A stretch of DNA of 64,000 bases, from positions 1-64,000 of the forward strand of contig NZ_LGEG01000218.1 in NCBI RefSeq assembly GCF_001280125.1. Reading direction: 5' to 3'. The stretch's first letter is position 1; every line of letters begins with the position of its first letter. Positions 51,927-60,528 of the stretch are shown in pieces. A program made the translations under genes and the position numbers. Below the pieces are notes generated by a model, which searched no databases, was not told the origin of the DNA, and worked only from the letters and a program-made list of their open reading frames with translations. The stretch comes from Streptomyces sp. NRRL F-6492. GTDB taxonomy: Bacteria > Actinomycetota > Actinomycetes > Streptomycetales > Streptomycetaceae.

Positions 51927-52802
51927 TCAGCCCTCGCGGCGGGCGGCCCAGGCGGTGCGCTCGGTGCGTACGCCGAGGTCGTCGCGGCGCAGGATGCTGT
52001 GGGGCCCGTCGGTGTCGAGGAGCCGGTCGAGCGCGGCGAGGTCCTCGGGCGGGAGGACGTCGGCGACGCCGTGCCGGATGCGCCGCAGACCGCCGAGGGC
52101 GTACGCGCCGATCGTCTCGTCGCGGGAGGCCTCGACGTTCACGGTGATCGTGCGTTCGCCGTCGAGGACGAATCCGGCGCCGGTGAGCATCGGCCCCCAG
52201 TCGGCGCCCCGGTGGGGCACGTGCTCGGCGTGGAAGCGGTCGCTCGCGGTGTGACAGCGCTCTTCCAGGCCGGGCCGGTCCTCCGGGGCGTCCTCGGGCA
52301 GGAAGCGGGGGAAGCCGGCCAGCTCGACCACGGCGAACAGTCCGCCGGGGGCGAGGAGGTCGTGGACCTCACGCAGGGCGCGGTCGGGGTGGAGCATGTG
52401 GTGCAGGGAGGCCGAGGCCCACACCAGGTCCGGGGTGCCGAGGTCGGGCCAGTCGGTCCGGTCGAGGTCGGCCTGCACGGTGCGTACGCGCCCCTCCACG
52501 CCCCGGGCGCACGCCTTCTCCCTCAGCCGCTGAAGGTGCTCGGCCGAGGAGTCGACGGCGGTGACGTGGGCTTCGGGGAAGCGGTCGAGGAGGGCGAAGG
52601 TGCCCGCTCCCGTGCCGCAGCCCAGGTCCACGATCTCGCGCGGGGGTGTCCGGAGGGGCAGCCAGGAGATGAGGGCGGCGGTGTGCTCGGCGAGGACTTC
52701 CGCGTCCAGGTCGAGGATCTCCGCCTGACTGTCCGCGCCGTGGGAGCGGGAGTGGGAGTGCGCGGAGGAGCCGGAGTGGGAGTGGGGGTGTGCGTGGGTC
52801 AT
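51927..52802 (-). CDS. SAM-dependent methyltransferase with His-rich N terminus
   Basis: The 291-residue protein has a class I methyltransferase core: EIVDLGCGTGAGTFALLDRFPEAHVTAVDSS near residue 56, then DLVWASASLHHMLHPDRALREVHDLLAPGGLF. The first 22 residues (THAHPHSHSGSSAHSHSRSH) contain seven His, like a metal-binding tag. I infer possible metal sensing or delivery, or metal-dependent regulation. The XRE-cupin regulator gene lies upstream on the same strand, about 110 bases away, and a TTGCGCAA palindrome sits in the gap. Confidence 0.87.
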   Translation of the reverse strand: MTHAHPHSHSGSSAHSHSRSHGADSQAEILDLDAEVLAEHTAALISWLPLRTPPREIVDLGCGTGAGTFALLDRFPEAHVTAVDSSAEHLQRLREKACARGVEGRVRTVQADLDRTDWPDLGTPDLVWASASLHHMLHPDRALREVHDLLAPGGLFAVVELAGFPRFLPEDAPEDRPGLEERCHTASDRFHAEHVPHRGADWGPMLTGAGFVLDGERTITVNVEASRDETIGAYALGGLRRIRHGVADVLPPEDLAALDRLLDTDGPHSILRRDDLGVRTERTAWAARREG

Positions 52803-52850
52803 GCCTCCACGCTAGGACGCCCATGCGTCTGCGGCACGACTTCATTCCTT

Positions 52851-52858
52851 TTGCGCAA
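52851..52858. promoter_or_regulatory. TTGCGCAA palindrome upstream of the methyltransferase gene
   Basis: A perfect 8-bp palindrome lies about 50 bases before the methyltransferase start. A related TTTTGCGGAT sequence lies upstream of the XRE-cupin gene (53532-53541, minus strand). It could be the site of that regulator; the evidence is limited. Confidence 0.35.
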
Positions 52859-52912
52859 GACAATCGCCCCGTTCGCTGCCCGAGGCGCAAGACGCGGCCG
52901 CCCCGCACCGTC

Positions 52913-53509
52913 TCACCGGCCCGACGGCTCCCGGGAGTCGCGGTCGCCGTCGTCGCGCTGGTGGCCGCGGCGGGCGTCGCGGTCGAAGATGCCCAGGAGC
53001 TCGCACGGGCCCCCTTCCGCGCCGATCGCGTGCGGCATCATCGTGGGGAACTCCGCGGCCTGGTTGGTCTCGATGCGGAAGCGGCGGTGCCCCAGCATGA
53101 GGGTCGCCGTGCCGGACAGGACGACGAGCCATTCCCGTCCCGGGTGCGCGCGCATGCGGGAGGGGTTGTCCGGCGGGGGGTCGGTGATCCGCTGGCGGAT
53201 GACGGTCATGCCCGGCTCGCCCTTGATCGGCCAGCGCAGCTGTCCGCGCGCGCCGTCGACCATCGGACTGATGACGACGTCCTCGGCGGCGGTCTCCACG
53301 AGCTGGTCGAGCGTGGTGTCCAGGGCGCGGGCGAGGATGACCAGCTGGTCGAGGGCCAGGCGGCGCCGGCCGTTCTCGATGCGGCTCAGGGAGGACTGGC
53401 TGAGCCGGGCGCGGGTGGCGAGCTCCTCAAGGGACCAGCCCTGCGCCACCCGCAGGGCGCGGATCCGCTTGCGTACCAGACCGTCCAGATCTTCTTCGCT
53501 TTGCTCCAT
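52913..53509 (-). CDS. XRE-cupin transcriptional regulator
   Basis: The 198-residue protein has an N-terminal Cro/C1-type helix-turn-helix (residues 10-68: RIRALRVAQGWSLEELATRARLSQSSLSRIENGRRRLALDQL) and a C-terminal cupin (about 105-180: HPGREWLVVLSGTATLMLGHRRFRIETNQAAEF). Cupin-type XRE regulators often bind a small ligand. It is the likely regulator of the methyltransferase downstream. No ribosome site is visible; TACGCT lies 7 bases before the ATG, consistent with a leaderless transcript. Confidence 0.9.
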   Translation of the reverse strand: MEQSEEDLDGLVRKRIRALRVAQGWSLEELATRARLSQSSLSRIENGRRRLALDQLVILARALDTTLDQLVETAAEDVVISPMVDGARGQLRWPIKGEPGMTVIRQRITDPPPDNPSRMRAHPGREWLVVLSGTATLMLGHRRFRIETNQAAEFPTMMPHAIGAEGGPCELLGIFDRDARRGHQRDDGDRDSREPSGR

Positions 53510-53689
53510 GAGCAATAGCGTATGCCTGATCCGCAAAATCCGAACGTCCGGACGGGCATCGGTCTTCTCCCCCGGCGAGCCGGGGCGCCGGGAAGCCGTA
53601 CGGGAGTTCCCCGGAAACCTCACCCGAACGAGCGGTGTGCCCCTCCCGCCCCGTTCCGCTGGGACCGGCCGGGTAAGTATGATCAAGCG

Positions 53690-54226
53690 ATGTCTGATAT
53701 GACCGAGACCACGCCCGGCTGGCTGTCCACGGACGAACTGGAGATGGCCAGGGGCCACATGCCCATCCTGTACGTCGAGGCCGTCCCCGTGCGCGTGGAC
53801 GACAGCGGCGAAGTCACCAGCGTCGGGCTGCTCCTGCGCATCGGCGCGGACGGAACGATCAGCCGCACCCTGGTGTCCGGCCGTGTCATGCACCACGAGC
53901 GGGTCCGTGACGCGCTGCTGCGCCACCTGGAGAAGGACCTCGGTCCCGTGGCCCTGCCCAGGGTCCCCGCCTCCCTCCAGCCCTTCACCGTCGCCGAGTA
54001 CTTCCCCACGGCGGGCATCACCCCGTACCACGACCCCCGCCAGCACGCGGTGTCCCTCGCCTACATCGTGCCGGTGGCCGGCGACTGCCGTCCCCGTCAG
54101 GACGCCCTCGACCTCGTCTGGTTCAGCCCGCAGGAAGCGGCCTCCCCGGCCGTGCAGGGCGAGATGCCGGGTGGGCGGGGAGCACTGCTGAAGCAGGCCC
54201 TCGCACACGTCGGACACACCTACTGA
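53690..54226 (+). CDS. NUDIX-fold DUF4916-family protein
   Basis: The 178-residue protein resembles actinobacterial DUF4916/NUDIX-fold proteins: GWLSTDELEMARGHMPILYVEAVPVRVDD, then LVSGRVMHHERVRDALLRHLEKDLGPVALPRVP and LDLVWFSPQEA. A canonical NUDIX box is not intact, so hydrolysis is uncertain. TATGAT lies 6 bases before the ATG, suggesting a leaderless transcript; an ATG 9 bases later is possible. Confidence 0.82.
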   Translation: MSDMTETTPGWLSTDELEMARGHMPILYVEAVPVRVDDSGEVTSVGLLLRIGADGTISRTLVSGRVMHHERVRDALLRHLEKDLGPVALPRVPASLQPFTVAEYFPTAGITPYHDPRQHAVSLAYIVPVAGDCRPRQDALDLVWFSPQEAASPAVQGEMPGGRGALLKQALAHVGHTY

Positions 54227-54338
54227 GGTCGCCCCGCGAGGGAGCCGGTGACCGCGCCGGCCCGGCGTCCGGGCCAACCGGGACGGGCGCGCTGCGTGGC
54301 GCCGTCCCGGTGGCGACCCGCGCGCTTACGGTGCCTGC

Positions 54339-54758
54339 ATGACGACAGAACCGGAAGGGGACCCGGCCGAGTCGGCCGACGTCCGTGCGGCGCGCGCAGC
54401 CATCGAGGCCCATCTGAGCCGTATGGATCCGGCCCCGGAGCGGGAGCGGGACGCTGCCGGGGCCACCGGCTCCTCCGCTTCCCGGGAGGGGCGGGACGAG
54501 GACGCGCGGGACGGTGGCCGCCGCATCGACGACGCCACGGCGGAGCGCATCGCCCGTGAGGCCTGGGACGCGGTGTCGGCGGCCACGCCGCCCCCGCCCG
54601 ATCCCGGCACCGACCGGGCTCCCGCGCGGGGCGCCCGGGAGCCCGCGGAGGTCACCGAGCTCCGTGGGCGGGCGATCGCCGTCGCCCGTGGCCTGCACCA
54701 GCTCGGCTACCACCTCGACGAGACGCTCCTGCCCGGCCCCGACATGGCCGCCGGCTAG
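54339..54758 (+). CDS. Small hypothetical protein
   Basis: The 139-residue protein is Ala-, Glu- and Arg-rich, with a central low-complexity region (ATGSSASREGRDEDARDGG) and helical ends (VRAARAAIEAHLSRMD and AVARGLHQLGYHLDETL). It has good G/C third-position bias but no recognised family or membrane segment. Function unknown. Confidence 0.6.
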   Translation: MTTEPEGDPAESADVRAARAAIEAHLSRMDPAPERERDAAGATGSSASREGRDEDARDGGRRIDDATAERIAREAWDAVSAATPPPPDPGTDRAPARGAREPAEVTELRGRAIAVARGLHQLGYHLDETLLPGPDMAAG

Positions 54759-54835
54759 CGGGCGCGCCGGGCGATGAGTTCCCGTCGCCCCGGCGGTCCT
54801 CACTGTCGGACATCGTGACCGACGGAGGAGGAGCC

Positions 54836-55462
54836 ATGGCGCAGGACGTCTGGCCGATGGTGCACGCGGAGCGCGCCGCGCTCGTCGAGGACCTCGGGCG
54901 CCTCGGCGAGGAGCAGTGGGACGAGCCCTCGCTCTGTGCCGGGTGGACCGTGCACGACGTGGTCGCCCATCTGGTCGACACGGCCCGTACGACGCGCCTG
55001 GGGTTCGTGGTCGGTCTGGCCGGGGCGCGGTTCGACTTCGACCGCCAGAACGCCCGGGGGGTGGCCCGCGAACGCGGCGCCACGCCCGGGGAGACGCTGG
55101 AGCGGTTGCGCCGGGTGGCGTCACGGAGGTCGACCCCGCCGGCGCCCCTCGACAGCCGGCTCGTCGAGGAGGTCGTCCACGGCGAGGACATCCGCAGGCC
55201 CCTGGGGCTCACCCGCGCCTATCCGCCTTCGGCCGTCGGACGGGCGCTCCGTCTGCAGGTGCGGACCCCGGCGTCGTTCGGCGGAGCCAGGGAGCTGCTG
55301 GCCCGCGTCCGGCTCTCCGCGACCGACGCGGACGTGCGGATGGGCGCGGGGCCGGAGGTCACCGGACCCGCGCTCTCCCTGCTCCTGGCCGTCTGCGGGC
55401 GGGAGGCGGCGTTCGGCGACCTGGACGGGCCGGGCGTCGCCGTGCTGTCGTCGGCCTCCTAG
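54836..55462 (+). CDS. Maleylpyruvate isomerase N-terminal / DinB-like family protein
   Basis: The 208-residue protein follows the actinobacterial TIGR03083-type pattern: VHAERAALVEDLGRLGEEQWDEPSLCAGWTVHDVVAHLVDTA, then EEVVHGEDIRRPLG and a C-terminal ALSLLLAVCGREAAFGDL. Such proteins form DinB-like four-helix bundles and often use mycothiol or bind metal. GGAGGAGGAG precedes the ATG. Substrate unknown. Confidence 0.85.
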   Translation: MAQDVWPMVHAERAALVEDLGRLGEEQWDEPSLCAGWTVHDVVAHLVDTARTTRLGFVVGLAGARFDFDRQNARGVARERGATPGETLERLRRVASRRSTPPAPLDSRLVEEVVHGEDIRRPLGLTRAYPPSAVGRALRLQVRTPASFGGARELLARVRLSATDADVRMGAGPEVTGPALSLLLAVCGREAAFGDLDGPGVAVLSSAS

Positions 55463-55721
55463 CGAGCGGGGAGCGTGCGGGCCGTGTGCCGGGGCGAGAC
55501 GCCCGGGCATCGCCGTGCCGGGGCCGGACCGGAGGCGGGTCCGGCCTCGATCCCGATCCCGGTCCAGGCCTCGGCCTCGGCCTCGATCCCGGTCCCGGTC
55601 CCTTCGGTCGCAGAACCTTCACACGAGCCGTCGCGCGTCGGACGCGGATGCGGGCACCCGCTCGGGGAGCGAGGAAACGCGGTCGGCGAGGCCGACGCGT
55701 TCGACGAGGAGGAAAAGTGCC

Positions 55722-55976
55722 GTGGTTGTGATCGCCGTTCTCCTGCTGCCCCTGCTGGGACTGCTCCTGTTCCTCATGGACCGGGTCGAGGACCGGGTCA
55801 TGACCCCGCCGAAGACGTCGCGCCATGCCGGCCGGCGTCATCTCCGGCTGGTGCGGAATCCGGACCGGCCGGTCGGGGAGCGCCGTCCGGCGCGGCACCG
55901 GTCGGTCCGGGGCGGGTCCGCGCCCGTGGGCGGGTCCGGATCGGGCACGGGCACCGGGCGCGCCGACGCCGCCTGA
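55722..55976 (+). CDS. Small single-span membrane protein
   Basis: The 84-residue protein starts at GTG with GAGGAGG about 10 bases upstream. The first 19 residues are a hydrophobic helix (VVVIAVLLLPLLGLLLFLM) followed by DRVEDRV and a basic, Arg/Gly-rich tail. It resembles small Streptomyces membrane proteins of unknown function. It precedes the YihY gene by 43 bases on the same strand. Confidence 0.65.
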   Translation: MVVIAVLLLPLLGLLLFLMDRVEDRVMTPPKTSRHAGRRHLRLVRNPDRPVGERRPARHRSVRGGSAPVGGSGSGTGTGRADAA

Positions 55977-56019
55977 TGACGTGGGCTTATGCGCGACGGG
56001 CCGGGGCACCCGCAGGAGC

Positions 56020-57111
56020 ATGGCCACATCTCACCATGCAGGAGACGAAGAGCGCGGCGACGAGGCAGCGGCGCGGGAGACGCCGACGCCCGAGGAGGTC
56101 GGGCCGGGGCCCGAAGTGGAGCGGCGCGCCCCGGACGCCCCGACCGAGCTGAAGGGCCGCTCCTGGCTGGGGGTCCTCAAGGGCTCGGTGCGGGAGTTCA
56201 AGGACGACGAGCTGACGGACCGGGCGGCGGCCCTCACGTACTACGGCATCCTGGCCCTCTTCCCCGCCGTCCTGGTCCTCCTGTCGCTGCTCGGCATCAG
56301 CGGGAAGTCGACCACCGACCGGGTGATGGAGAACCTGCGGCAGCTCACCCCCGGCCCGGCCCGCGACATGCTCAACAACGCCGTGGAACAGCTCCAGGGG
56401 CAGGCCGGCACGGGTTCGGTCATGGCGATCGTCGGCGTGGTGCTCGCCCTCTGGTCGGCGTCGGGCTACGTGGGGGCGTTCATCAGGGCGGCCAACCAGG
56501 TCTACGACATGCCGGAGGGCCGCCCGGTCTGGAAACTCCTTCCCGTACGGGTCGGGATGACGGCCGTTCTGATGGTCCTGGCGGTGATCAGCGCCCTGAT
56601 CGTGGTGTTCACCGGCACCCTGGCACGCCAGGCGGGGACCGCCCTCGGCATCGGTGACACCGCGCTGACGGTGTGGTCGATCGCCAAGTGGCCGGTCCTG
56701 GTCCTGCTGGTGTCCGCCATGATCGCGCTGCTGTACGGGGCCAGCCCCAACGCCAAGGTCAAGGGGTGGAAGTGGGTCACGCCCGGCAGCGTCCTGGCCC
56801 TGCTGATCTGGATGCTCGCCTCCGCCGGGTTCGCGCTGTACGTCAGCCAGTTCGCCTCGTACAACAAGACGTACGGCACGATGGCCGGCGTCATCGTCTT
56901 CCTGGTCTGGCTGTGGATCAGCAACCTCGCCCTGCTCCTGGGTCTGGAGTTCGACGCCGAGGCGGTGCGGCAGCGGGCCGTGCTCGGTGGGATGCCGCCG
57001 GACCGGGAGCCGTACACGGAGCCGCGGGACACCCGCGCCTGGGACGAGGAGGACGTGCGACGGTTCGAGGAGCAGCGGCCGTCCGGTGACGCGCCCGGGA
57101 AGCGGGCGTAG
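56020..57111 (+). CDS. YihY/virulence-factor BrkB-family membrane protein (second copy)
   Basis: The 363-residue protein has an acidic 55-residue N-terminal extension, then the six-helix family core: DRAAALTYYGILALFPAVLVLLS, LWSASGYVGAFIRAANQVYDM, and TYGTMAGVIVFLVWLWISNLALLLGLEFDAE. It is paralogous to the gene at 3170-4117. The C-terminal 60 residues are hydrophilic. AGGAG lies just before the ATG, with unusually short spacing. Function in the family is unsettled. Confidence 0.88.
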   Translation: MATSHHAGDEERGDEAAARETPTPEEVGPGPEVERRAPDAPTELKGRSWLGVLKGSVREFKDDELTDRAAALTYYGILALFPAVLVLLSLLGISGKSTTDRVMENLRQLTPGPARDMLNNAVEQLQGQAGTGSVMAIVGVVLALWSASGYVGAFIRAANQVYDMPEGRPVWKLLPVRVGMTAVLMVLAVISALIVVFTGTLARQAGTALGIGDTALTVWSIAKWPVLVLLVSAMIALLYGASPNAKVKGWKWVTPGSVLALLIWMLASAGFALYVSQFASYNKTYGTMAGVIVFLVWLWISNLALLLGLEFDAEAVRQRAVLGGMPPDREPYTEPRDTRAWDEEDVRRFEEQRPSGDAPGKRA

Positions 57112-57206
57112 AGCGGGGGTCGTCCCGGTCCCGCCGCGGCGGAGCGCTCCGGGCGCATGAACCCTGTGAAACGGGTCATATGCGACGCATGAAGACAGGA
57201 GCGCGC

Positions 57207-58208
57207 GTGCTCGCGCCCGGGACCGTCGTCGTGGTCACGGGCGCGTCGAGCGGGATCGGGCGCGCCGTGGCGCGGACGTTCGCCGGGTGCGGCGCGCGCC
57301 TGGTCGTCACCGCCCGCAGCACGGACGTCCTGGACGAGGTGGTGCGGGAGTGCGCGGCCGCCCACCCCCGGGCCGAGGCGGTGGCCGTTCCCGCCGACGT
57401 CACGGACGCGGCCGCGGTGGACCGGGTCGCGCGGACGGCGCTCGACCGGTTCGGCCGGGTCGACGTCTGGGTGAACGCGGCGGGGGTCGGAGTCCTGGGC
57501 CGCCTCGACCGGGTGCCGTCGGAGGACGTGCGCCGGCTGTGGGAGGTCAACGTCCTGGGCGTGCTCCACGGGGTGCGGGCGGCGCTTCCCGCGATGCGCC
57601 GCCGGGGCCGGGGCGTGATCATCGACCTCTCGTCCCTGCTCGGGGGCGCCGTGGAGGCGCCGTACCAGGGCCCCTACGCGGCTTCGAAGGCCGCCTTGAT
57701 CACCCTCGACGAGGTGCTGCGCCAGGAACTGGCGCTCTCCGGCGACCACGGGATCGCCGTGTGCACCGTCCTGCCGACCGGCGTCGACACGCCGTTCTTC
57801 CAGCACGCGGCCAACCACACGGGCCGCCGTCTGCGCTCCCTTCCGGCCGTCGCCACCCCCGAGCGGGTGGCGGCGGCCGTCGTGCGCGCGGCGGTCCGCC
57901 CCCGGCGGCGCGTGGTCGTCGGACCGGGCGCGCGGTCCCTGCCGGCCGCCCACGCCCTGGCGCCCGCCCTGGTGCGGCGCGTGATCCGGCGGCGTACCGA
58001 GGACCACTACTTCGACGTGCCGGGTACGGCGCCGGTCACCGCCGGCATCCTCCACGACCCGTCCGGGGACACCACGGCGGTGTCCGGCGGCCGGCACGCG
58101 CGGATCCGTACGGCGGGCCGCCGGGCCGCCGCCCTGGGCGTCGGCGCCGGCCTGGTGGTCGGCGCCCTCCGCGTCCGCTCCCGGCTTCCCCTCCGACGTC
58201 CCTCCTGA
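57207..58208 (+). CDS. Short-chain dehydrogenase/reductase (second paralogue)
   Basis: The 333-residue SDR has TGASSGIG (11-18), NAAG near 90, and the YAASK catalytic pair near 157-161. Like its relative at 7859-8821 it has VDTPFFQHAANHTGRR and a C-terminal hydrophobic helix before an Arg-rich end. GTG at 57207 is preferred because AGGAG lies 5 bases upstream; ATG codons 18 and 27 bases earlier lack a ribosome site. It is followed by SRPBCC and FAD-oxidoreductase genes on the same strand, 54 bases away, probably one operon. Confidence 0.9.
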   Translation: MLAPGTVVVVTGASSGIGRAVARTFAGCGARLVVTARSTDVLDEVVRECAAAHPRAEAVAVPADVTDAAAVDRVARTALDRFGRVDVWVNAAGVGVLGRLDRVPSEDVRRLWEVNVLGVLHGVRAALPAMRRRGRGVIIDLSSLLGGAVEAPYQGPYAASKAALITLDEVLRQELALSGDHGIAVCTVLPTGVDTPFFQHAANHTGRRLRSLPAVATPERVAAAVVRAAVRPRRRVVVGPGARSLPAAHALAPALVRRVIRRRTEDHYFDVPGTAPVTAGILHDPSGDTTAVSGGRHARIRTAGRRAAALGVGAGLVVGALRVRSRLPLRRPS

Positions 58209-58262
58209 CCTCCCTTACGACTACGACGTCCCTCCCGACTTCCTCCTGAGGAGATCCCAGCC

Positions 58263-58745
58263 ATGGCACAGTGGAACCGTCTCGTCAAAGCCCCGCCCGA
58301 GGACGTCTGGTCGGTCCTGAGCGACGGCCGGCTGTACTCCCGGTTCGTGGTCGGCACCCACGACACCTGGGAGGAGGACGGGAAGTGGCCCGCCCCGGGG
58401 GCGGAGCTGGGGTTCGTCCTGAAGCTCGGACCGAAGTCCTACCGGGGCCGCACCACCTCCCGGATCTGCGAGCCGGGCCGCCGTCTCGAACTGGAGGCGA
58501 AGACCGACCTGGGCACCGCCCGCATCGCCTTCCGGCTGGAACCGTGGGGCGACGACACCCTCGTCATCGTCGACGAGCACCCACTCCGGGGTCCCGCGGC
58601 ACGCTGGCACAACACGGCCGTCGACGCGCTGACGCGCTTGCGCCACCGCGGGATGCTGGCGCGCCTGGAGGAGGTCGCCACCGCTCGGGGGCGGGGGGCG
58701 GGCCGGGGGCGGGGAGCCGACCGGGAGCGGGGGGCGCGGACGTGA
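58263..58745 (+). CDS. SRPBCC-family (polyketide-cyclase/START-like) protein
   Basis: The 160-residue protein shows the SRPBCC pattern: WNRLVKAPPEDVWSVLSDGRLYSRFVVGTHDTWEEDG, a central beta-rich region, and a C-terminal helix with DALTRLRHRGMLARLEEVA, followed by a Gly/Arg tail. The fold binds hydrophobic ligands. GAGGAG precedes the ATG. Its stop overlaps the GTG of the FAD oxidoreductase by 4 bases, so the two are translationally coupled. Confidence 0.87.
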   Translation: MAQWNRLVKAPPEDVWSVLSDGRLYSRFVVGTHDTWEEDGKWPAPGAELGFVLKLGPKSYRGRTTSRICEPGRRLELEAKTDLGTARIAFRLEPWGDDTLVIVDEHPLRGPAARWHNTAVDALTRLRHRGMLARLEEVATARGRGAGRGRGADRERGART

Positions 58746-60319
58746 CGGCGCCCGACGCCGTGGTCATCGGCGCCGGGCCCAACGGTCTGGTGGCGGCCAA
58801 CCTCCTCGCCGACGCCGGATGGCACGTCGTCGTCCTGGAGGCCCGGGACGAGCCGGGCGGGGCCGTGCGCAGCGACCGGAGCGTCCACCCCGACCACGTC
58901 CACGACACGTTCAGCTCCTTCTACCCGCTCGCCGCCGCCTCGCCGGTGATCCGGGACCTCGCGCTCGACCGGTACGGGCTGCGCTGGAGCCACGCCCCCG
59001 CCGTCCTGGCCCATCCGCTCGCCGACGGACGCTGCGCGGTCCTCAGCCGCGACGTCCGGGAGACCGCCGCCTCGGTGGCCGGTTTCGCCGACGGCGACGG
59101 CGCGGCCTGGGAGCGGCTGCACCGGCTCTGGCGCGGCGTCGCCGACGACGTGATCGGGTGCCTGTTCACCCCGTTCCCGCCGGTACGGGCGGGGACGCGG
59201 CTGCTCGCCAGGACCGGTCCGGGCGACGCGCTGCGGCTGCTGCGCACGATGCTCCTGCCCGCCCGCCGCTTCGGCGAGGAGAACTTCGCGGGCGAGGGCG
59301 GGAAGCTGCTGATCGCCGGGAACGCGCTCCACGCCGACCTGGGACCCGAGTCGGCCCTCGGCGGCGGTTTCGGCTGGCTCATGAGCATGCTCGGGCAGGA
59401 CCACGGCTTCCCGGTGCCCGTGGGCGGGGCGGGGCGACTCACCGACGCGCTCGTGGCGCGGCTGCTCGACCGGGGCGGCGAGCTGCACTGCGGCCGTCCC
59501 GTGGCCCGGGTGGTGGTCCGCGGCGGCCGGGCGGTCGCCGTCCGCACCGACGACGGCACCGAGGTCCCCGCGCGGCGGGCGGTCCTCGCCGACGTCCCGG
59601 CACCCCTGCTGTACGAGCGCCTCGTCGGCGAGGAGCACCTGCCGCCGCGGCTCCGCGCCGATCTGCGCCGCTTCCAGTGGGACTTCTCCACGGTCAAGGT
59701 GGACTGGGCCCTCGACCGCCCGATCCCCTGGACCTCCGAGGGCGCGCGCCGCGCCGGGACGGTGCACGTGGCCGAGGGCGTGGACGCGCTCACCCGCTTC
59801 GCCGGGCAGATCGCCATGCGGCAGGTGCCGGAGGTGCCGTTCACCGTGCTCGGGCAGATGACCACGGCGGACCCGAGCCGCTCCCCCGCCGGTACGGAAT
59901 CGGCCTGGGGCTACACGCACGTCCCACAGCACATCCGGTCCGACGCCGGGCGGGACGGCATCCGCGGACGCTGGGACGAGCGCGAGAAGGAGGCGATCGC
60001 CGACCGCGTGGAGGCGGGCGTCGAACGCCTGGCGCCCGGCTTCCGCGCCGCCGTACGCGCCCGGCGGGTCCTGGCGCCGCCCGATCTGGAGCGGCTCAAC
60101 CCGGCCCTGGTGAGCGGGGCCATCAACCAGGGCACCACCGGCATGCACCAGCAGCTGGTCTTCCGTCCCTCGCCGGGCACCGGGCGCCCCCGCACCCCGA
60201 TCCGGGGCCTCTACCTCGCCTCCGCCACGGCGCACCCGGGCGGCGGCGTCCACGGGGCCCCCGGCGCCAACGCGGCCCGCGCCGCCCTCCGGGGCCCGCA
60301 CCTCCCCCGGCGGCGATGA
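58742..60319 (+). CDS. Phytoene-desaturase-like NAD(P)/FAD-dependent oxidoreductase
   Basis: The 525-residue flavoprotein has the N-terminal VVIGAGPNGLVAANLLADAGWHVVVLEARDEPGGAVRS motif (GAGPNG at 10-15), a mid VGGAGRLTDALVARL segment, and a C-terminal LYLASATAHPGGGVHGAPGANAARA motif, as in phytoene desaturase and RetSat-type enzymes. It may oxidise or reduce an isoprenoid or polyene. No carotenoid synthesis genes are adjacent; the neighbours are the SRPBCC gene (4-base overlap) and an SDR, which suggests a small lipid- or terpenoid-modifying module. Confidence 0.87.
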   Translation: MTAPDAVVIGAGPNGLVAANLLADAGWHVVVLEARDEPGGAVRSDRSVHPDHVHDTFSSFYPLAAASPVIRDLALDRYGLRWSHAPAVLAHPLADGRCAVLSRDVRETAASVAGFADGDGAAWERLHRLWRGVADDVIGCLFTPFPPVRAGTRLLARTGPGDALRLLRTMLLPARRFGEENFAGEGGKLLIAGNALHADLGPESALGGGFGWLMSMLGQDHGFPVPVGGAGRLTDALVARLLDRGGELHCGRPVARVVVRGGRAVAVRTDDGTEVPARRAVLADVPAPLLYERLVGEEHLPPRLRADLRRFQWDFSTVKVDWALDRPIPWTSEGARRAGTVHVAEGVDALTRFAGQIAMRQVPEVPFTVLGQMTTADPSRSPAGTESAWGYTHVPQHIRSDAGRDGIRGRWDEREKEAIADRVEAGVERLAPGFRAAVRARRVLAPPDLERLNPALVSGAINQGTTGMHQQLVFRPSPGTGRPRTPIRGLYLASATAHPGGGVHGAPGANAARAALRGPHLPRRR

Positions 60320-60339
60320 GGCCGGGGCGGCTCCGGACC

Positions 60340-60418
60340 GGGGGCCGCCCCCCTCTCTCACGGGTGCCGGGGAAGGGTCGGGGGCCGCCCCCTCTCTCAC
60401 GGGTGCCGGGGAAGGGTC
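60340..60418. repeat. 39/40-bp tandem duplication in an intergenic region
   Basis: A unit beginning GGGGGCCGCCC and ending GGGGAAGGGTC occurs at 60340-60379 and 60380-60418, differing by one C in a C-run. It lies between the FAD oxidoreductase and the YciI gene. The GGGTGCCGGGGAAGGG core may form part of a terminator, but no clean stem was found. Confidence 0.8.
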
Positions 60419-60528
60419 CGGGAAGAAGCCAGAAAACTTCGGCCGGCGATGTCGAGAAGCCGTGCCCCGCTCCGTCCCGGGGGTGAACGCGACCACAATG
60501 GGCCGCACCCCCTCCGAGGAGAGACACC

